The notes below the pieces were generated by a model, which was given only the letters and a program-made list of their open reading frames with translations, was not told the origin of the DNA and did no database searches. A program made the position numbers and the translations under genes. This document shows, in pieces, positions 50,630 to 59,371 of a DNA stretch of 64,000 nucleotides. The DNA is from Notoacmeibacter sp. MSK16QG-6 (GTDB lineage: Bacteria > Pseudomonadota > Alphaproteobacteria > Rhizobiales > Rhizobiaceae), in NCBI RefSeq assembly GCF_024158145.1, contig NZ_JAMYXM010000002.1, forward strand, positions 1-64,000. Direction: 5' to 3'. Each line of letters begins with the position of its first letter. Positions within the stretch are counted from its first letter, which is position 1.

Positions 50630-51352
50630 TTAGTGTGCCGGCACCAGCGTATGACGTCCTTCGCCCGAAAGGACGCCGGCAAGGCCACCCTCCTGCAACA
50701 GCGAATAGACGATGATCGGTATATGCGAATCGCGCGCGACAGCGACAGCGGCGGTGTCCATGACGCGCAGGCCCCGAGCCAGCACATCTTCATGCGAGAT
50801 CGTGTCGAAACGCTCGGCGTCCGGGTTTTTCTGCGGATCGGCTGCGTAGATGCCGTCGACTTGAGTCGCCTTAAGCAAAACGTCCGCGCCGATTTCTGCC
50901 GCACGTAAGGCTGCCGCCGTATCGGTCGTGAAAAATGGATTGCCGGTTCCGGCCGCGAAAATCACGACACGACCTTCTGATAGATGCGCCATAGCCGAAC
51001 GCTGGGTGAAACTGTCGCAAATCTCTTCCATCGCAAGAGCGGACAGAACAACGCAATCCACGCCAGCCTGGCGAAGCGCGGTGCGAAGCGCCAGCGCGTT
51101 CATGACGGTTGCCAGCATACCCATATGGTCACCCGTGACGCGATCACCGCCCGTATCGGCAATCTGCACGCCGCGGAAAATGTTGCCGCCGCCGATGACG
51201 ATCCCGACGGAAACGCCTTTTTCCCAAACCGACCGCACATCGGCCGCCAGACGGTCGCAGATTTTCTGATCGATGCCGAAAGCCCGGTCGCCCATCAACG
51301 CCTCACCCGATGCTTTGAGGAGAATGCGTTTGTACTGGGGCGCGTCGGCCAT
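50630..51352 (-). CDS. pyrH: UMP kinase
   Basis: Hexameric bacterial UMP kinase of the amino-acid-kinase fold, regulated by GTP and UTP in relatives. The 240-residue product contains RILLKASGEALMGDRAFGID, GIVIGGGNIFRGV, GDHMGMLATVMNALAL, FAAGTGNPFFTTDTAAALRAAEI in parts and LLKATQVDGIYAADP. The ATG at 51352 is the natural start (MADAPQYKR); upstream codons are not conserved. It lies 107 bases downstream of tsf. Confidence 0.97.
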   Translation of the reverse strand: MADAPQYKRILLKASGEALMGDRAFGIDQKICDRLAADVRSVWEKGVSVGIVIGGGNIFRGVQIADTGGDRVTGDHMGMLATVMNALALRTALRQAGVDCVVLSALAMEEICDSFTQRSAMAHLSEGRVVIFAAGTGNPFFTTDTAAALRAAEIGADVLLKATQVDGIYAADPQKNPDAERFDTISHEDVLARGLRVMDTAAVAVARDSHIPIIVYSLLQEGGLAGVLSGEGRHTLVPAH

Positions 51353-51459
51353 GGAAAACAACTCGTCTTTCGGCTTGCGATAAAGTCTCCGCCCGATACA
51401 CGAAGGGCGCGGCGATGTCACGCCACGCCCTCACGCGATTTCAGGTAAATGACAAGCGT

Positions 51460-52377
51460 TTACTTACCGGCAGCCGCTGCGACTTCGGCTGCGAAATCAT
51501 CTTCTTCCTTCTCGATGCCTTCACCGACAAGGAAACGGACGAAACCGGTCAATTCGGCATCGTCACCGAGACCGGCATCCTTGAGCGCCTGCTCCACGGT
51601 GACATCCGGGTTCATCACAAATGCCTGCTTCACCAGCGCCGATTCCTGATAGAATTTCCGCATCCGCCCTTCCACCATCTTTTCGATGATGTTTTCCGGC
51701 TTGCCGGATTCGCGGGCCTGCTCCACGAAGATCGCCTTCTCGCGCTCGGCGACATCGGCCGGAATGTCGTCCGGTGTCAGCGCGACAGGGTTCACCGCAG
51801 CAACATGCATGGCGACCTGACGGGCGAAAGCGGACGCCTTTTCCTTATCGCCGGACGTCTTCAATGCGACGATCACGCCCAGCTTGCCGAGATTGTCGGC
51901 GACGGCATTATGGATGTAATGCGCGACGATCCCTTCCGGCTGCGAAAGCTTCTGCGAACGGCGCAGCGTCATGTTTTCGCCGATCGAGCCCACCGCTTCC
52001 GAAATGGTGTCCTTGACGTTCTTCTCACCGCCCGGATAGGCGGCTCCGGCAACGGCCTCGACCGATCCGTCAGTACCGAGAGCGGTCTGCGCGACATTGC
52101 GGACAATGCTCTGGAAGGCGTCGTTACGTGCGGCGAAATCTGTCTCGCAATTGACTTCGACGACGACGGCGCTGTTGGCGTCTGCAGCGACGCCGACGAG
52201 GCCCTCTGCCGCGGTACGGCCAGCCTTCTTGTCAGCCTTGGCGATACCCTTGGCGCGCAGCCAGTCGACGGCGGCGTCGATGTCGCCGTCATTTTCCTGC
52301 AGCGCCTTCTTGCAGTCCATCATCCCGGCGCCGGTCTTCTCGCGCAGCGCTTTAACGTCAGCAGCTGTAAAGCTCAT
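51460..52377 (-). CDS. tsf: Translation elongation factor Ts
   Basis: Guanine nucleotide exchange factor for EF-Tu. The 305-residue protein opens with the UBA-like domain and signature [34 protein letters not shown]-like text (here [14 protein letters not shown]), and then [15 protein letters not shown], the EF-Tu-contacting TDFxARN core, followed by two dimerisation modules. The ATG at 52377 is preceded by a spacer of 193 bases from rpsB that holds a perfect hairpin. Confidence 0.97.
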   Translation of the reverse strand: MSFTAADVKALREKTGAGMMDCKKALQENDGDIDAAVDWLRAKGIAKADKKAGRTAAEGLVGVAADANSAVVVEVNCETDFAARNDAFQSIVRNVAQTALGTDGSVEAVAGAAYPGGEKNVKDTISEAVGSIGENMTLRRSQKLSQPEGIVAHYIHNAVADNLGKLGVIVALKTSGDKEKASAFARQVAMHVAAVNPVALTPDDIPADVAEREKAIFVEQARESGKPENIIEKMVEGRMRKFYQESALVKQAFVMNPDVTVEQALKDAGLGDDAELTGFVRFLVGEGIEKEEDDFAAEVAAAAGK

Positions 52378-52465
52378 AATTCTGTTCCCGTAGATGTGAG
52401 TTGTCCGGCGATCCACGCGCCTCCAAAAAGGCACTACGCCGGAAATGAAACCGTTCTGAAACGAA

Positions 52466-52484
52466 GTGGCCGGAGACCGGCCAC
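52466..52484 (-). terminator. Perfect hairpin between rpsB and tsf
   Basis: GTGGCCGG and CCGGCCAC form an 8-bp GC-rich stem around a 3-base loop. On the minus strand it is followed by TTCGTTTC, too interrupted for a classical terminator. An attenuator or RNA-processing role in the rpsB-tsf transcript is possible but unproven. Confidence 0.45.
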
Positions 52485-52570
52485 CCGATGCGTCGCAAGA
52501 AGGGGCGCGTTCATCCGGCCGTTTCAGAGTAGCAGCGGCGGACGTATCGCCCGCCGCGATGATCCTACGA

Positions 52571-53440
52571 TCAGGCGTTGCCCTTCAGCGCATCCGTGTC
52601 GAGCGGTGCACTCTTGCCTGCAGCGTCGCTGTCGAGGCCCGGAGCAGCGGTGCTGACATTTTCAGCGCCCTCGCCGCCGGCAGCCGGCGCTTCCAGCGTT
52701 TCTTCGGCGGCCGGCTCGGCTGATTCGCCGATATCGACGCCCATGGAGCCCTGCTGACGTGCGATACCGTCAATGGCGGCCTTTGCGATCAGATCGGCAA
52801 AGAGCGCAACGGCGCGCGCCGCATCGTCATTGGCCGGAATCGGATAGTCGACCACCGCCGGATCGCAGTTGGAATCGACCAGCGCGACGACCGGAATGCC
52901 AAGACGCTTGGCTTCCTGAATGGCGATGGCTTCCTTATTCGTGTCCACAACGAACATCAGGTCCGGTACCGAGCCCATGTCCTTGATGCCGCCGAGCGCG
53001 CGGTCGAGTTTGTCGCGCTCGCGCTCAAGGTTCAGCCGTTCCTTCTTGGTGTAACCCTGATCGTCGCCTTCCAGCAGATCTTCCAGCTTGCGCAGGCGGT
53101 TGATCGAATTGGAGATCGTCTTCCAGTTCGTCATCATGCCGCCGAGCCAGCGCGAATTGACGTAGTACTGCGCCGAGCGCTTCGCCGCGTCGGCAACCAG
53201 CTCGGACGCCTGGCGCTTGGTGCCGACGAACAGCACGCGACCACCGCCGGCGACCGTGTCCGACACGACCTTCAGCGCCTGATGGAGCAGCGGAACGGTC
53301 TGCGACAGATCGATGATGTGAATATTGTTGCGTGCGCCGAAGATATAAGGCGCCATTTTCGGGTTCCAGCGGTGTGTCTGGTGTCCGAAGTGCGCACCAG
53401 CTTCCAGAAGCTGACGCATGGAGAAGTCAGGCAGAGCCAT
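52571..53440 (-). CDS. rpsB: 30S ribosomal protein S2
   Basis: Small-subunit protein S2. The 289-residue sequence shows the N-terminal [64 protein letters not shown] and [23 protein letters not shown] in parts. It has a C-terminal extension of about 45 residues rich in Glu, Ala and Gly beyond the ribosomal core, usual in rhizobia. The ATG at 53440 follows a GGGAAAGGA site; the frame is open further upstream without conservation. Confidence 0.97.
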   Translation of the reverse strand: MALPDFSMRQLLEAGAHFGHQTHRWNPKMAPYIFGARNNIHIIDLSQTVPLLHQALKVVSDTVAGGGRVLFVGTKRQASELVADAAKRSAQYYVNSRWLGGMMTNWKTISNSINRLRKLEDLLEGDDQGYTKKERLNLERERDKLDRALGGIKDMGSVPDLMFVVDTNKEAIAIQEAKRLGIPVVALVDSNCDPAVVDYPIPANDDAARAVALFADLIAKAAIDGIARQQGSMGVDIGESAEPAAEETLEAPAAGGEGAENVSTAAPGLDSDAAGKSAPLDTDALKGNA

Positions 53441-53757
53441 CTCGTATCCTTTCCCGGTTGAACCTCCGCGAGCCAAAGGCAGGAACCCTGCCACCGGTGG
53501 ACTTGAACGGGATGTCTCCCCGCCAGGCCCGAAGCTCACGTGTGGAATAATTGCGCAGATAAGCGAAAACGTGCTGCAGCGCAACCCTGGTAGTTGAGCC
53601 GACGAAATATTGCGGCGAACCGGTACCCGGCGCCTCCAAATCTATTTTAAAGCAGCTCTGAGTTGTATGTGCTCCATGGTGCGAATAAGTTTCTGAGCGC
53701 CGTGCACAAGGGTCATGGTTGTTGCGTCGCCTTGAACCTCGAGTAGGGAACCGATTG
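53441..53757. promoter_or_regulatory. Divergent promoter region between rpsB and the HWE kinase
   Basis: This 317-bp gap contains no gene. On the minus strand a TTGCGC hexamer (53579-53584) and a TATCTG hexamer (53556-53561), spaced by 17 bases, could be the rpsB-tsf promoter, giving a leader of about 110 bases. The part next to the kinase (53640-53740) is more A/T-rich and ends in a TAGGGAA ribosome-binding site, but no clear rightward promoter pair stands out. Confidence 0.45.
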
Positions 53758-55116
53758 ATGGCGCGTCCTTCCTTCCATACACTCAAGCACTCAAGGTCGC
53801 GCATTCTCGTACTGACTTTGTGCGCAATTTTTGCGGGAATTGGTGCGGCACTGTTTCAAACCGTCGCAGCCGAACGCGCCGCGCGGGAACAGCTTTCGAA
53901 CACGGCCGCGATATTGTCTCAGCTTCGCAATGTTTTGCGCATGGGTCTGGATGCGGAGACTGGTCAACGCGGATTTCTCCTGACCTACGATCTTGGCTAT
54001 CTACAGCCCTACGATCGAGCCAATCGTGAGTGGCTGCCCGCCATTCAGAAACTGAGACTGGCGCTCGGAGACGACCTCACTGTTACGCAATTAGCCGCGA
54101 TCGACCAGATCCAGTCTGCTGCCACCGCGAAACTTGAAGAACTCACGCAGACGGTTTCGCTTGCACGACAGGACCGGCGCGATGATGCGCTCGCTCTTGT
54201 CGAAACCGATGAGGGAAAGCGGCTGATGGATCAATTTCGCAGCAGTGTTGATGCTTTGGAGGAGGAAGAGCAGGCAATTCTGTCTAACGAACTACAGCGG
54301 GTTGCAAGTGTTGAGGCGCGCACACTGCCAATATTACTCGGTTTGACCCTTGCGGTTATCGCGTTGGTCGTCGCGGGCCTACGGTTCGAGCGGCGTATGC
54401 AGGTAGCCGAAATTAAGGCCGATGAGGCCGAAGAATTAAGACAGGCGCGAGAGCGGTCAGATCTCCTTGCTCGCGAACTCAATCACCGGGTCAAGAACCT
54501 TTTCGCCGTCGTGTTGTCGATAGTCTCACTGACTGCAAGAAATGAAAAGGACGCAAAGGAGCTAAGCAGGAAGATCAAAGCAAGAATTCACGCGCTCTCA
54601 CTTGCACATTCGGTCGGCCAGGGACAGTTGGATTTCCATGTCGCGGAGCTAGGAGAAATCCTGCAAGCCACGCTGGAACCTTATCAGAGCAGCGCTAATG
54701 AAATAAGCAGAATTCGATTGCAGGGTCCAAGAGTTGAATTACCTGCCAAAGCGGTCACTCCGATCGGACTGGTCATTCACGAACTCGCGACAAATGCTGT
54801 TAAGTACGGTTCGCTGGCCGATACGAACGGTCACGTCGACATTGACTGGGATGTGACGAATGAACCGAATGGAAGTGAACAGGCCAAGCTTACATGGCGG
54901 GAGCGCAACGCCAAAGTCATAAGTAAGCCTCGCCAAAACGGGTTCGGTTCGACGATGATACGGCAGGCGGCAAATCAATTGGGAGGAGCGATTGATCGCC
55001 GGTGGAAAAAGGACGGGCTAGAGGTCGAGCTGGTTTTTCCGGTCAGATCGAAGGGTGACGAAAAGGTATTGATTAAGTCCAAACAATTACATTCCGATTC
55101 ATCATCGGTCCAATAG
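53758..55116 (+). CDS. HWE-family sensor histidine kinase with CHASE3 domain
   Basis: A membrane sensor kinase of 452 residues. The order is a membrane helix (about 15-36), a periplasmic CHASE3 domain (about 40-188, with GLDAETGQRGFLLT), a second helix (190-209), a short coiled coil and the kinase core. The phosphoacceptor is His243 in ELNHRVKNLFAVVLSIV. The N-box has the HWE-type His341 in HELATNAVKYGSL, the WxE motif is Trp380-Glu382, and a glycine loop GFGSTMI follows. The start at ATG 53758 has a TAGGGAA site. It is 52 bases upstream of a receiver protein, its likely partner. Local GC is lower than in the neighbours. The sensed signal is unknown. Confidence 0.92.
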   Translation: MARPSFHTLKHSRSRILVLTLCAIFAGIGAALFQTVAAERAAREQLSNTAAILSQLRNVLRMGLDAETGQRGFLLTYDLGYLQPYDRANREWLPAIQKLRLALGDDLTVTQLAAIDQIQSAATAKLEELTQTVSLARQDRRDDALALVETDEGKRLMDQFRSSVDALEEEEQAILSNELQRVASVEARTLPILLGLTLAVIALVVAGLRFERRMQVAEIKADEAEELRQARERSDLLARELNHRVKNLFAVVLSIVSLTARNEKDAKELSRKIKARIHALSLAHSVGQGQLDFHVAELGEILQATLEPYQSSANEISRIRLQGPRVELPAKAVTPIGLVIHELATNAVKYGSLADTNGHVDIDWDVTNEPNGSEQAKLTWRERNAKVISKPRQNGFGSTMIRQAANQLGGAIDRRWKKDGLEVELVFPVRSKGDEKVLIKSKQLHSDSSSVQ

Positions 55117-55168
55117 CGGTATTCAGATGTACTCTCGTCGAAACCGCTAGCCAAGGTAACAAACTGTC

Positions 55169-55618
55169 ATGACGTCCACTATTGAATTGCCGGGACTATT
55201 TCATACGCATTTTTCTCCTCTACTATCCTTGTCACAATCAAGGGATTTCGGTGGAAAAGAAAAATTGTCCGGACGGAGCATTTTGCTCGTCGAGGATGAG
55301 TTGATGCTGGCTCTCGACATTGAACTTGAACTTGAGGACGCAGGTGCCAGCGTTATCGGTCCCGTGGACCGTCTCGACCTTGGCATGGCCTTACTCGACG
55401 ACGCTCCAATGATCGATGCTGCGATTCTTGATATTGATCTGCACGGAGTAGAAAGTTTTCCGATAGCGAGCCGGCTGCGCGAGCGGGGTGTGCCGTTCTT
55501 ATTTCACACCGGTCACGGCACACGCTCCGAGTTGAAAGAGCAATTTGGAGACGTAACGGTGTGCAAAAAGCCTGTCCTGAGCGAACAATTGATCGACGCG
55601 GTCGCCAAATTGCTTTGA
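55169..55618 (+). CDS. Single-domain response regulator
   Basis: A receiver domain of about 115 residues (35-149) without any output domain, preceded by 34 residues unlike the family. Key residues are Glu42-Asp43 (VEDE), the phosphorylation site Asp88 (AAILDIDLHG), Thr114 and Lys134 (CKKPV). Receivers of this type often accompany HWE kinases in alphaproteobacteria and act as phosphate sinks or protein-binding switches. The start could be internal, as the N-terminal extension is low in GC (24 of 60 bases over 55201-55260). It is 5 bases from the stop of the opposite DUF2336 gene. Confidence 0.9.
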   Translation: MTSTIELPGLFHTHFSPLLSLSQSRDFGGKEKLSGRSILLVEDELMLALDIELELEDAGASVIGPVDRLDLGMALLDDAPMIDAAILDIDLHGVESFPIASRLRERGVPFLFHTGHGTRSELKEQFGDVTVCKKPVLSEQLIDAVAKLL

Positions 55619-55623
55619 TCGGC

Positions 55624-56766
55624 TCACGCCGCTTTCGTGATCGACAGGGCGTGAGTTTTCGCGTTGCGGCGCAATTCGTCCAGATGCATGGCGCGCAGCA
55701 GGGTCAGAATATCGTCATTGCCCGGCTTCGGCAGGCCAGCGCGCTCAGCTTCCACCGCCTTCATCATCCGATAGCAGACCTCCTGCACGCCCATTGTCGC
55801 CTTGCCGTCTGCCACTTCACGCCAGAGCCGAATGGCATTGACGATGGCATTGGCGCCCGGATCGGACAGGCCGATCTTTTTAAGCAAGGCAAGCAGCGCG
55901 TTGCGCCGGCCTCGCGCCAATATGGCGTCGGTTCGGACCTTATCGTCGGCCAAAAGGTTGCGCAGCACGACCGATAAAAAACCCAGCCGCCCGTGTGCGG
56001 CCAGCCGGATTATGAAATGCTCGGTCAGGTCGCCCCGCAGGCGAAAATGCTCGGCTAGAGCAGGATAGTCGACGGCCGGGGTCTTGCTGACCAGCTCAAC
56101 GGAAGCGCGATGACAGGCTTCACGCAAAACGCGTGTAGAGCGCATCGGTCCCATCAGGCGCTTAAGGAGCGGCGCTTCTGTCAGCACCTCGCCGACCTTG
56201 ACCAGCAGAAGGTGGCGAACATCGCCGGGCAAATCCGTCCGGGCGAACAAGGCCGTCCGTATCGCGCCGCTCTGTCCGAAACGCTCTGCGATTCGGCGAA
56301 GCGAATGCCCGGCCAGCTTCGCCGCAGGATTTTCCACGAGCGACTGGCACGCCTGGCGATCGCCGAGTTCGGCCAGCGCGGCGCAAACGACCGCAGCCAG
56401 CGGCGAACGGCGCGCGATGATCGCCTGTGTCCGCCTGTCCCCGTCTCGCACACGCTCGACGAGATCGGCATCGGAAAGAAGCGGAGACCGCAGTAGAACA
56501 TTGCCGGCGACATCTGGCTGATCTGCAGCAAGGGCGGCGACGATCTGAGGCGGCGCGCCACGAACCGCGCAGAAGACATCGGCCAGCCTCTGGCGCACTT
56601 TCGGGCTGGGATCGTCGAGAAGAAGCGTCAGCGCGGCCTCGGCATTGGCGCGTTCATCGAAATCCAGATCCGACTGCAGCCAGGCGCGGGCAAGAGCGTT
56701 GGCGGCGCTCGACCGCTGATCGACCTTCGCGGTCTCGAGCCATTTGAGAAAATGCTGGACGATCAT
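55624..56766 (-). CDS. DUF2336 family protein
   Basis: A soluble, all-helical protein of 380 residues recognised as DUF2336 by LLLDDPSPKVRQRLADVF, the repeated HEAT-like helical hairpins through about residue 200, and the C-terminal ILARGRRNALLALLKKIGL block. DUF2336 is restricted mostly to alphaproteobacteria and has no settled function. HEAT-like repeats suggest protein binding. It is convergent with the receiver gene, so a link to the kinase pair is not implied by orientation. The ATG at 56766 is followed by recognisable family sequence at once. Confidence 0.87.
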   Translation of the reverse strand: MIVQHFLKWLETAKVDQRSSAANALARAWLQSDLDFDERANAEAALTLLLDDPSPKVRQRLADVFCAVRGAPPQIVAALAADQPDVAGNVLLRSPLLSDADLVERVRDGDRRTQAIIARRSPLAAVVCAALAELGDRQACQSLVENPAAKLAGHSLRRIAERFGQSGAIRTALFARTDLPGDVRHLLLVKVGEVLTEAPLLKRLMGPMRSTRVLREACHRASVELVSKTPAVDYPALAEHFRLRGDLTEHFIIRLAAHGRLGFLSVVLRNLLADDKVRTDAILARGRRNALLALLKKIGLSDPGANAIVNAIRLWREVADGKATMGVQEVCYRMMKAVEAERAGLPKPGNDDILTLLRAMHLDELRRNAKTHALSITKAA

Positions 56767-56863
56767 ACTGATGAACCCGGACGCTGAGAACTTTGACCCA
56801 CCATGGCAGGCAAAAGGTTTACGTTCGGTTCACCATGATCGTCAGCCTGGCGCTAACCATGTT

Positions 56864-57493
56864 TCAGCCGTCCGTGATCGGCCATTTGGGCCGGTGCATC
56901 TCGAAAACCTTATCGGTCGAAAGATAGTCCATATAACCGAGCCGGGCGAGCAGACGCGCCCTCGTCACATCGAACCGCCCATCATGAATGGCCCGTTCGG
57001 CGATATGAACGCCTACGACCTGCCCCGTAACCAGATGGTTGTCGGTCGCCTTCCCATCCAGATCGGTAACATCGCGCACTTCAAGCACCTTGCACTCCAA
57101 AGCGGCGACCGCCTCTGCCACACGCGGGGCCGACACAACTTCGCATTTGGCGCGAGTCAGGCCTGCAATATCGAATTCCGAAACATCACTGGGCGCGGCG
57201 GCAGACGACAGATTCACCGCTTCGGCCAGATCGTGCGAAGCGATGTTGACGACGAACTCGCCGCTCTCTTTGGCGGCGCGCGCGGCGTCCTTCATGCCAA
57301 CGGACGAAAAAGCGACGATGGGCGGCTTCGCTGATATGGCCATGAAGAAGGAATATGGCGCCAGATTATCCCGGCCCGATAAATCGCGTGTCGATATCCA
57401 TCCGATCGGCCGGGGCGAAACCATCGCCTTGAAGGGATCGTGCGGCAGGCCGTGGCCGTCTTCGACGCGGTAAAACACGAAGTCATTCCTCAC
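56864..57493 (-). CDS. Flavin reductase family (FMN-binding split-barrel) protein
   Basis: A protein of 209 residues of the flavin-reductase/FMN-binding split-barrel family. Markers are MVSPRPIGWISTRDLSGRDNLAPYSFF in parts, PPIVAFSSVG, ESGEFVVNIASHDLAEAVN and a central CKVLEVRDV strand that closes the barrel. Members reduce flavins with NAD(P)H or act as oxidoreductases on unknown substrates. Its start overlaps the stop of the nitroreductase-type gene upstream by 11 bases, so both flavoproteins form an operon. No signal peptide. Confidence 0.9.
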   Translation of the reverse strand: MRNDFVFYRVEDGHGLPHDPFKAMVSPRPIGWISTRDLSGRDNLAPYSFFMAISAKPPIVAFSSVGMKDAARAAKESGEFVVNIASHDLAEAVNLSSAAAPSDVSEFDIAGLTRAKCEVVSAPRVAEAVAALECKVLEVRDVTDLDGKATDNHLVTGQVVGVHIAERAIHDGRFDVTRARLLARLGYMDYLSTDKVFEMHRPKWPITDG

Positions 57494-58073
57494 CGTTGGC
57501 GGAAAAGTCGCTGATTAGTCCGGCAATATCCGGTCGCTCCCGATCGGGCACCGTCATATCCGTCTTGCCGATATGAACGAATCCGGCGACGCGCTCACTG
57601 TCGGCGAGGCCGAGAGCCGCGCGGGCCTTCGAATCGTCGGAATACCAGTTGGTGATCCAGTTGCCCCGATAACCAAGCGCTGACGCCGCATGAAGAAGGT
57701 TCATGCAGACCGCACCAGCGCTCAGATACTGTTCCCATTCGGGAATCGGCTTCGGCCCATTGTTCTTCGGCGTGAAAACCACGCCAATCACAAGCGGCGC
57801 GCGCGAAAAACGCTCTTCTTCTTTTTGCCGGGCCGCATCGCTTAGCGGACCGTCACGCTCCTCAAGCCGCCGGGCGATCCGCCGTCCTGCCTTTAGCCGT
57901 TCGTCGCCGCGATAGAGAATAAAGCGAAAAGGCGTCAGCATGCCGTGATCGGGAACCCGTGCGGCAAGCGTCAACATGGTTCGGATCACATCTTCCGGCA
58001 CATCGCCTCCGAGAGAGGCGATAGGAGGGGAGCGCCGCGAAACCAGATGCTCCAGCAATGCGTCATTCGTCAT
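57483..58073 (-). CDS. Nitroreductase family protein (YdjA-like)
   Basis: An FMN-dependent oxidoreductase of 196 residues. The opening LEHLVSRRSPPIASLGGDVP and the ARVPDHGMLTPFRFIL block are typical of the minimal YdjA-type nitroreductases, with LGYRGNWITNWYSDD and VAGFVHIGKTD near the end. The physiological substrate is unknown. I use ATG 58073, with GAAGG upstream; an earlier in-frame ATG near 58112 would add 13 residues. It overlaps the downstream flavin reductase by 11 bases and diverges from the secreted repeat protein. Confidence 0.9.
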   Translation of the reverse strand: MTNDALLEHLVSRRSPPIASLGGDVPEDVIRTMLTLAARVPDHGMLTPFRFILYRGDERLKAGRRIARRLEERDGPLSDAARQKEEERFSRAPLVIGVVFTPKNNGPKPIPEWEQYLSAGAVCMNLLHAASALGYRGNWITNWYSDDSKARAALGLADSERVAGFVHIGKTDMTVPDRERPDIAGLISDFSANGEE

Positions 58074-58150
58074 GAAGGACCTTCGCAATCGATAAAATTC
58101 CACCGGGCTCATCGCATGGCGGTCTTGAAATTGCCACCCGCCCGCGTTTG

Positions 58151-59305
58151 ATGGCTGACATGAAAAGAAAACCGTCTGCTGTCCGACATGCTGGAAGAGC
58201 GCTCGCATTCGCTCTCGTCTGCGCAATGGCTTGCCCTGCGCAGCTTTTCGCGCAGGGTCCACAGGGCGGTCCTGGTAATGGCCCCGGCGGCGGCCCACCT
58301 CCCGGACATATGCCGCCCATTCCGCTACCGCCGCCCGACCGGCAATTGCATCCACCGCCTCGATCCGACGATCCATGGTCCGGCCAGCCGGATGTCAGAC
58401 CGACGCCGCTGGTCCTGCCCGACATGCCGCGCATTCGAATCCGCCGCGGCAAAAGCGCTGGCGCAGGTGGCGATGAAATTCCGCGCGCCCGACCGCAGGG
58501 CGAAGGCGAACTAGTGCTCTCCGCGCGACTGGTCGACAATGGCGACATCATACCGTCAGGCCTGATATTCCGTGTCTTCGAGCCGGAAACAGGCGCCGAG
58601 GGCAAGTTGCCTCTGATCGCGACCGCGACGGGTGGAAAGGCCAGTTTCAAGCTGCCTGCCGGCCCTTATCTCATCCATGCCAGCTTCGGGCGCGCTGGCG
58701 CGACACGCCGAATAAACATCACCCCTGACCGCAAGAGTGCAGAGACCCTCGTTCTTGACGCAGGAGGACTGAAACTGTCGGCGCGCCTGCCCGATGACGG
58801 GCCGATCAGCGACAGCAAGGTCCGCTTCACGGTCTATGAAAAACTGTCGGGCGTTCCTGATGAACAGGGATCGCTCGTGCTGCCGGACGTTAAGCCCGGC
58901 TCTGTCATCCGCCTGCCCGCCGGCGATTATCATATCGTTTCCAATTACGGCAAAGTGAATGCATCGACGGGCGTCGATATCCGCGTCGATGCCGGAAAGC
59001 TGACGGATGCTTCGGTGGAGATCGCGGCGTCTGAAGTCACGCTGAAGCTGGTGCGCAACGCCGGTGGCGAAGCGATTGCCGACACCTCATGGATTATCCA
59101 GTCCGACAGCGGCGAAAAGCTGGCCGAACGCATTGGAGCATTCACCACGCTGGTGTTGGCTGAAGGTGAATACAATATCATTGCGCGCAACCGCGACCAG
59201 TTCTACACGCGGCAAATCAGCGTTTCGGCGGGCCGTCATAACGAGATCGAGGTCGTGGCGAGTCAGGTCAATCAGGCCGATAGCAGCGAGTTTCTGGCAG
59301 AGTAG
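58151..59305 (+). CDS. Secreted protein with Pro/Gly-rich linker and three beta-domain repeats
   Basis: I do not recognise this 384-residue protein as a named family. It has a signal peptide (about residues 5-36, cleavage near FAQG), then a Gly/Pro-rich linker to about 95 and a basic patch (RIRIRRG). Three tandem repeats of about 85 residues follow: 120-204, 206-293 and 295-371. Each repeat starts with an EVTLKL-type strand and contains an L-PAG-Y-I-type motif (LPAGPYLIHAS, LPAGDYHIVSN, LAEGEYNIIAR). This resembles carboxypeptidase-regulatory or PEGA-like beta-sandwich modules, so a role in envelope binding is plausible. ATGs at 58151 and 58160 are both possible starts. It is probably upstream of, and perhaps co-transcribed with, the channel gene 66 bases away. 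Confidence 0.72.
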   Translation: MADMKRKPSAVRHAGRALAFALVCAMACPAQLFAQGPQGGPGNGPGGGPPPGHMPPIPLPPPDRQLHPPPRSDDPWSGQPDVRPTPLVLPDMPRIRIRRGKSAGAGGDEIPRARPQGEGELVLSARLVDNGDIIPSGLIFRVFEPETGAEGKLPLIATATGGKASFKLPAGPYLIHASFGRAGATRRINITPDRKSAETLVLDAGGLKLSARLPDDGPISDSKVRFTVYEKLSGVPDEQGSLVLPDVKPGSVIRLPAGDYHIVSNYGKVNASTGVDIRVDAGKLTDASVEIAASEVTLKLVRNAGGEAIADTSWIIQSDSGEKLAERIGAFTTLVLAEGEYNIIARNRDQFYTRQISVSAGRHNEIEVVASQVNQADSSEFLAE

Positions 59306-59371
59306 TTCGACCAGGACCCCTTCCGCGCTAATTGTTTTTCTGCCCGCAACAATCCCGGCTTCGCTTTCTAC

